In this document: positions 60,177-64,000 of the stretch, one piece after another
Numbering within the stretch: position 1 is the first letter of the stretch
How the letters are laid out: every line of letters begins with the position of its first letter
DNA from: Xylogone sp. PMI_703
Lineage: Eukaryota > Ascomycota > Leotiomycetes
Assembly: GCA_021399445.1 (NCBI GenBank)
Contig: JAJTUQ010000002.1
Span: 3,782,001-3,846,000 of the forward strand
Reading direction: 5' to 3'
DNA length: 64,000 nt
Made by a program: the position numbers and the translations under genes
Notes under the pieces: generated by a model
Seen by the model: only the letters and a program-made list of their open reading frames with translations
Databases searched by the model: none
What the model was told of the DNA's origin: nothing

Positions 60177-63150
60177 ATGTCTCCGCATAAGTTAAAAAGG
60201 GAGATAACAGAAGTCCCTCCATCTGATTTAGGCAGCGGTCAGTATTATTGTTTTCTAAGTCTAAGCAAAATAACTTACGCGCATAATAGCCAACACATCG
60301 TTTCAGTCTCAGCCATCTTTAGATATTGATCCGTATCAAGATGAGGGCTATGCAACTCAGGCTGTAGAGCAACGCCGACGATCTGCAACCTGTAAGATAT
60401 TTTAATAGGACATTCTAAACCTTATTACTAACTCGAGTTGTAACAGTATCGGTTGCATCATCTGTGCTAATGACTCGAAGCACGAAGACCCACCGCCCTT
60501 CCGTGGCAGAAGCTGTACCGGAATCTGGCCTCCAAATTGTTGGTCGTAAGGCCAATATATTGGTGAATGCCATCAATGAGCTTCGAAGTTTTGGCCTCGA
60601 TCATGTAGTTCCACTTCCAGAACTGGTCCTAGTGGGAGACCAAAGTGCGGGTAAATCATCACTTATGAGTGCTCTTGCTGAAATCCAGCTCCCAAAAAGC
60701 GAAGGCATATGCACTCGGTGCCCAGCCAGCATCCAAACTCTACCTGCTAATGAGTGGACATGCAAAGTGTCTTTGGAGAAAAAATTTGCTTATCAACCTG
60801 ATCTTAGGCAATATAAGCCTACCAAGGAAAGACCATTCCCGCCATGGGTGGAACGAAACCAGGTTGAGGTTAATGACTTCAAAACTATCCGTGACAAAAA
60901 TGAACTCGAGGTAGTAATGAAATGGGCACAAATTGCTTTGCTGAATCCAAACGCCAATTTTGAAGAATTCATACCAATGTCTGGAGCACGAGTGCAGGCA
61001 GATGACCAGCGCACCGAGGAGAGATTCTCCCCAAACGTAGTGAGAATTGAAATTGCAGGTCCTGGTTTACCATCCCTTCTTTTCTATGACTTACCTGGCA
61101 TCTTCCAGGCTGCTAGCCGACCAGAAGAGAAATATCTGATAAAAGCATTCGAGCAGTTGGCAACGAGATATATTATGCGACGCAATGCTCTAATTATATG
61201 TGCTATACAAATGCGTACCGATCCAAGCAACTCTCGTACCAGTGCAGTTATCGGAGATCTCAAGGCAAATTCACGATGTATTGGTGTTCTGACGATGCCC
61301 GACCAACTGCAAGGGGGTCAGAAGCATCCTGAGTTTGAGGCAATTCTCAAGGGTGATGCCCATTGCTTTGGACACGGATATTTCGTCACTAAACAGCCTG
61401 GTCCTGATACTAAATTGAGTGGTCCAACTTATCATATTGACGCGAGGAGGGAGGAAGAGGAGTTTTTTGATACAGCAGAACTTTGGGCAGGCGACTGGGC
61501 AGTTTTCCGAGAGCGTTGTGGTACTGCAGCAATCCAGAAATACCTCTCCCAAGAGTTTGCTCGACAAATTGCCGCTAGGTATTTATTTATTCCGTCCTTC
61601 CACGTTCTCATAGCTAACATAGTCATGATAGTATTCCGGACGCAACTCAGAAAATTGCAGAGAAGATCAACGAGGTGGAGGGGCAACTCAGTCTACTACC
61701 AGCACCTTTAGTGGATAATGTGCAACATATCGTTAGGCGCAAGCTATTCGAGTTCAGCAGCTCAATCCAGCGCTTATTAGACGGCTCTTCTCAGGACTAC
61801 GGTGGTCGTTTCCAATCGGATTGGAACACTCTGTGCATTCAGTTTCGAGACGCTGTTACACAGATGCGGCCTGGATGTGTTTGTAGTCATCCATCAGATC
61901 TTGAATTTGAGATCATCAATTTGGATGATGATGAGGATGATATTGATGCTGGACGAAGAGATTCTCTCAACACGTCCCCGAATAAACGACAATCTGATGC
62001 TGATACTCCTAATTCAGCTTCAAAGAGAGCCAGAACAAACGACGCGGGAATTCCCATGAGATCATCAGCAACACCGGGCCCTGGAGCTGCGGTTAAGAAC
62101 GAGAATAGAGGACAGTATACAAGTCCACCGCCACTTTATAGGCGACCACAATCGAGTGTCATAAATCCGTTTGATAAACCTTACCTTCGCTCAGGCAAAG
62201 GGGCCATGAGTCTTGCTGACATTAGGGCCTGTATCGCTCGTCATAGTCGTACTGGAGCTCCCACAGTTGTCAATCTCAAAGTTATGGAGGAATACTCCAT
62301 ACAGAGTGTTCATTCCTGGGATAAACCACTCGAGACATTAATTGATCACACCCTTTTGATGCTCAGAGCGCATGTGAGCGATATCCTTCAAAGGACACTA
62401 GGCCAGTACCGGGAGACAGATTTGTACAAGTCATCAGAGCAGTTTATCAGAGAACTTATTGATGAGGAAGAAAGAGAACAGCGGGCAGACCTTCGAGAGT
62501 TTTATGAAACAGAATGTCACCAGCTCTTTACAATAAATGACGAGGTCCATGAATTATATAAAGCGAAAGAGCTTAATGTTTTGATGTCACAGCGTCGTAT
62601 CCGTCGTGTGCAATGCGAAGTCGATAAAAGAATTAGACTGGGAAAAAAGCTTCTCACAGATGAGGCAAAGGAGGCAGAAAAGAAGAAGATCACAGACTCG
62701 GAACTCGGTCCGGACCCATTTCAACGAGAAATCGATACTGCTGCATATATTCGCGGATATTATGCCCTGGCAACAGTGCGATTTACTGACAGTGTGTGCG
62801 CTAATATCAATGCGAGGATGTTTAAGAGGATTCATCGCAAGATTGCTTATTTTCTTGAAGCTAAACTTGGACTGGATGAGGGTAATGGTAAGTTAAGCTC
62901 ATTCGATATCCAGTGAAAGAAAACTAATTGAAATGCAGGTGAAGAGAAGTGCCGAATGCTCCTTGAAGAACGAGCTGATATTGCTTATCGTCGTAGAGAT
63001 CTTCAGAACGAACTCGGCAGACTGTATCAATTTTCAGGTAGACTAAGAAAGCTAGCTGAAGACGCCGGGTTCGTTGATAATGATGGGGAAGATGTCCAAG
63101 ATAGTGTTGAGTCAAATGGCAATGAAGACCAGGAGATGTCTAGCATTTGA
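60177..63150 (+). CDS. dynamin-superfamily GTPase with nuclear-type insert
   Basis: Exons 60177-60237, 60290-60391, 60447-61578, 61632-62887 and 62939-63150, giving 920 residues. The start reads MSPHKLKREITEVPPSDLG. The GTPase domain has the P-loop 'GDQSAGKSS' (118-126), the switch-I region 'CTRCPASIQT' and G3 'DLPG' (269-272). The G4 motif is TMPD (337-340) rather than the usual TKPD. A middle/stalk domain follows, then a disordered insert (about 525-600) with a SUMO-interaction-like 'EIINLDDDEDD' and a bipartite basic cluster around 550-567. The C-terminal helical region, about 850-905, resembles a GTPase effector domain. It is close to fungal Mx/dynamin-like proteins, not to Vps1, Dnm1 or Mgm1. 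Its role is unknown. Confidence 0.85.
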
Positions 63151-63670
63151 CACTATGAATGGAAGTAATATGGAGGGTTCTCTATTTTTGAGGACGTGTA
63201 TTAGGCGGCTACGGAACTGGGTTGAGGTTTCATTTTACCATCCACTTCTATTCTTGTATTATTTACAGTTTACTCAATGATGCCTGCTTGCATTCGCGAG
63301 TTTGGGAGGGGGGCGGTTTTTGGAGTTTAGGAAGTCCTGATGGCACCTTGGAAGGAAGGTGTGTCATTGAGATATGATAACTGGGGCGGATGTATTTTTG
63401 AGACAAAAGTCATAGTGCATATTCATCATGAATGATATTCCAGTCTTGCAAATTCGATATCTCTGTTGTGCGTGCTGTGGTTGGGCAGAGGGAACAATAC
63501 ATATGAGGGGCACTACACACACTGTAAGGCGCAGAGGGGAAACCGATAAGGAAGGTGATAACGATAACGATAACGATAAAGCTGAAGGAGCTTCCACCGC
63601 TCCTCAATTCCCCCCATCTTTCCAGTCTCCCCAAAGAAATCCTCTATATCTTATTGAGAGAAAAGTTATA
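63151..63670. promoter_or_regulatory. dynamin 3' UTR and asparaginase-gene promoter
   Basis: A 520-bp spacer in tandem context. The part nearest the asparaginase gene carries a cluster of five GATA motifs (63545-63580). Otherwise no coding signal. Confidence 0.6.
63545..63580 (+). promoter_or_regulatory. cluster of five GATA motifs (AreA/NIT2-type)
   Basis: GATAAG (63545-63550), three tandem GATAAC units (63557-63574) and GATAAA (63575-63580), all on one strand and 91-126 bp before the asparaginase ATG. Each fits HGATAR, the site of fungal nitrogen GATA factors such as AreA/NIT2, which act on paired sites. Nitrogen control is inferred. Confidence 0.55.
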
Positions 63671-64000
63671 ATGGAGTACAAGGCTCAACCAAATCCAAAC
63701 TCCTCAAGAATAACCCCTCGTTTAATAATCCACGGCGGTGCAGGAAACATTCTTCCCTCCAACCTCCCTCCCGCAAAATACAAGGCCTACCACGACTCCC
63801 TCCTCCACATCGTCAGTACCACCCACTACTACTTCCAGAACCCTCAATCTCAGTCGCATAGCGCTCTTGACACAGTCGCCTACGCTGTTACCCTTTTAGA
63901 GAATAACCCTCTCTTCAACTCCGGCCATGGCGCAGTGTTCACTCGCGAGGGAATCAACGAGCTGGAAGCCAGTATCATGGTTAGTAAAGGGAAGAAGAAG
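63671..64000 (+). CDS. N-terminal-nucleophile asparaginase / isoaspartyl peptidase, 5' part only
   Basis: The first 110 codons are in the window, with no intron so far; the gene runs off the right edge. The start MEYKAQPNPNSSRITPRLI is followed by 'IIHGGAGNILP', the family's N-terminal strand, and later 'LENNPLFNSGHGAVFTREGINE', 'LEASIM'. These are typical of the T2 family of self-cleaving asparaginases, also called isoaspartyl or beta-aspartyl peptidases. The autocatalytic Thr lies beyond the window, so activity cannot be confirmed. The enzyme would release aspartate and ammonia from asparagine or from damaged isoaspartyl peptides. Confidence 0.87.
   Translation, partial: MEYKAQPNPNSSRITPRLIIHGGAGNILPSNLPPAKYKAYHDSLLHIVSTTHYYFQNPQSQSHSALDTVAYAVTLLENNPLFNSGHGAVFTREGINELEASIMVSKGKKK

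Overview
This window is nuclear DNA from a filamentous ascomycete (Pezizomycotina). The genes carry short introns of about 45-150 nt with GTAAGT/GTATGT-type donors and C/TAG acceptors. They also show fungal hallmarks: Kch1, Gpi16, an N-terminal-nucleophile asparaginase, a self-sufficient CYP505 P450, a GH18 endochitinase and a GPI-anchored cupredoxin. Gene content and the long intergenic spacers would suit a Leotiomycete-like fungus, but that placement is inference. Exon joins were worked out by hand. Every multi-exon model below closes in frame.

Layout, left to right. 1-6950: a Bye1-like PHD/TFIIS/SPOC transcription regulator (minus, runs off the left edge), a ZNF830/CCDC16-type zinc-finger protein (plus) and a Kch1 potassium-transport protein (minus). 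6951-20417 is gene-poor: an F-box protein, a LAMTOR1/Meh1-like EGO-complex subunit, a small conserved Cys/His-rich coiled-coil protein and a second F-box protein, separated by 1-4 kb spacers with no convincing coding sequence.

20418-29948 is dense and housekeeping: Gpi16 (GPI transamidase), Luc7 (U1 snRNP), Urn1 (WW/FF splicing factor), proteasome alpha-3 (PSMA4/Pre9), a PAP2 lipid phosphatase and Mediator Med7. Several of these pairs are divergent and share short promoters.

30692-38185 holds a 57-residue Cys-rich protein, a CYP505 P450-reductase fusion and a secreted chitinase. 40692-49558 holds an SLC35-type transporter, Cox15, a conserved one-TM protein of unknown function and a divergent protein kinase. 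50436-58794 holds a secreted aspartic protease, a GPI-anchored cupredoxin, an unrecognised fungal protein and the GMPPA-type mannose-1-phosphate guanylyltransferase subunit. The right end has a dynamin-family GTPase with a SUMO-interaction-like motif and a candidate NLS, and the start of an asparaginase/isoaspartyl peptidase behind a cluster of five GATA sites.

The genes do not form an obvious metabolic cluster. Functional threads are RNA polymerase II/splicing (Bye1, ZNF830, Luc7, Urn1, Med7), GPI/mannose/cell-surface biology (Gpi16, GMPPA, SLC35, chitinase, cupredoxin) and proteolysis (two F-box proteins, proteasome, aspartic protease). I saw no tRNA, rRNA, CRISPR array or intact transposon.
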